This document shows positions 13,001 to 13,422 of a stretch of DNA of 13,422 bases, piece by piece (positions within the stretch are counted from its first letter, which is position 1; each line of letters begins with the position of its first letter). This stretch comes from Bdellovibrionales bacterium (lineage in GTDB: Bacteria > Bdellovibrionota > Bdellovibrionia > Bdellovibrionales > UBA1609). Under the pieces are notes generated by a model, which searched no databases, had not been told where the DNA came from, and saw nothing but the letters and a program-made list of their open reading frames with translations. The translations under genes and the position numbers were made by a program. Location of the stretch: contig JAGRAA010000345.1 in the NCBI GenBank assembly GCA_020435185.1, positions 3,251 to 16,672 on the forward strand, given 5' to 3'.

Positions 13001-13422
13001 ATGTTTAAAACATTTATTTTTTTTCTTGCTATCATGATAAACACTATTTTTAGGTGTTTATTTCTTTATGTCTTTGCTCTACTCAGATGGGTTCCTATTG
13101 AAATATTTAAAAAATATTTCTTTGTTAAAATAGTAAAAACTGGAGAAAATTGGGTCGCGACCAATAATTTGGTCATAGATACTCTCACCAAAACAAGGTT
13201 TGAGATAATCCAAGAAAAAGAACTTAATTTTTCAAAAACAAAGTCATACCTCATTATATCTAATCATCGGTCTTGGGTGGATATTTTGGTACTACAGAGA
13301 ATATTTAATAAACAAGTTCCTTTTTTAAGGTTTTTTATAAAACAAGAATTAAAGTGGATCCCTTTTTTAGGGCTAGCTTTTAAAATTTTAGATTTTCCTT
13401 TTATGAAAAGGTACACAAAAGA
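13001..13422 (+). CDS. PlsC-like (LPLAT) 1-acylglycerol-3-phosphate acyltransferase family protein, 3' end beyond window
   Basis: The frame is open from ATG at 13001 to the right edge, giving 140 complete codons of an expected 280-310. An N-terminal hydrophobic anchor covers about 4-32. The acyltransferase HX4D motif is NHRSWVD, with His89 and Asp94. It is followed by FFIKQELKWIPFLG (111-124) and the family pattern DFPFMKRYTK (131-140). This resembles the YihG/LCLAT branch of the PlsC superfamily, which transfers acyl chains to lysophospholipids at the inner membrane. The acceptor is unknown. The start lacks a strong Shine-Dalgarno (GAG at 12991-12993 only). It is 32 nt after the YeeE/YedE pair with no visible terminator, so read-through is plausible, though a functional link to sulfur transport is not obvious. 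Confidence 0.88.
   Translation, partial: MFKTFIFFLAIMINTIFRCLFLYVFALLRWVPIEIFKKYFFVKIVKTGENWVATNNLVIDTLTKTRFEIIQEKELNFSKTKSYLIISNHRSWVDILVLQRIFNKQVPFLRFFIKQELKWIPFLGLAFKILDFPFMKRYTK

Noticed and set aside
13066..13254. Minus-strand 62-codon frame within the acyltransferase
   Set aside because: Antisense to a frame carrying HX4D and other PlsC motifs; no independent support.
1..13422. Defence island, prophage, CRISPR or mobile-element content
   Set aside because: No nuclease, integrase, transposase, toxin-antitoxin pair, phage gene, regularly spaced repeats or terminal inverted repeats were seen.

Overview
This AT-rich window (roughly one third G+C by eye) comes from a Gram-negative bacterium. 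It encodes an outer-membrane-type beta-barrel, several Sec-exported proteins, a family-9 (LPS heptosyltransferase-type) glycosyltransferase and an inner-membrane polysaccharide co-polymerase. The mix of envelope-sugar genes, a secreted subtilase, c-di-GMP and phosphorelay genes, and many short divergent or convergent units would suit Bdellovibrionota or a related former-deltaproteobacterial lineage. No marker gene settles this, so the taxonomy is an inference. I saw no rRNA, tRNA, CRISPR array, insertion sequence or integrase.

Layout. (1) 1-3454, minus strand: a surface-polysaccharide operon with a small beta-barrel protein, a YfiM/DUF2279-like small membrane protein, a GT4 glycosyltransferase and a Wzz/GumC-type chain-length protein that runs off the left edge. 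(2) 3628-6287: an OmpR-type response regulator (+) converges on a two-gene minus unit, a secreted DUF900 alpha/beta hydrolase followed by a lone Hpt protein. The regulator and Hpt genes share a TTAA at their stops. (3) 6377-8289, minus: a tight operon of DoxX, EgtD (histidine N-alpha-methyltransferase) and a GreA/GreB-like factor. (4) 8399-10397: a family-9 glycosyltransferase (+) converging on a secreted S8 serine peptidase (-). The peptidase's likely terminator lies inside the 3' end of the glycosyltransferase gene. (5) 10642-11742, minus: a soluble GGDEF diguanylate cyclase. (6) 12047-13422, plus: a split YeeE/YedE sulfur-compound permease pair behind a promoter covered by an AT-rich palindrome cluster, then a PlsC-like acyltransferase cut by the right edge.

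How the parts relate. Surface carbohydrate and lipid production (region 1, the family-9 transferase, the acyltransferase) alternates with signalling (response regulator, Hpt, diguanylate cyclase) and sulfur/redox genes (EgtD, DoxX, YeeE/YedE). The points most worth following are the operator array in front of the YeeE/YedE pair, the DoxX-EgtD-GreA-like operon with no EgtB in view, the Hpt gene tied to a secreted hydrolase and facing a regulator, and two genes whose -10 boxes sit exactly 6 nt before the start codon, suggesting leaderless mRNAs.
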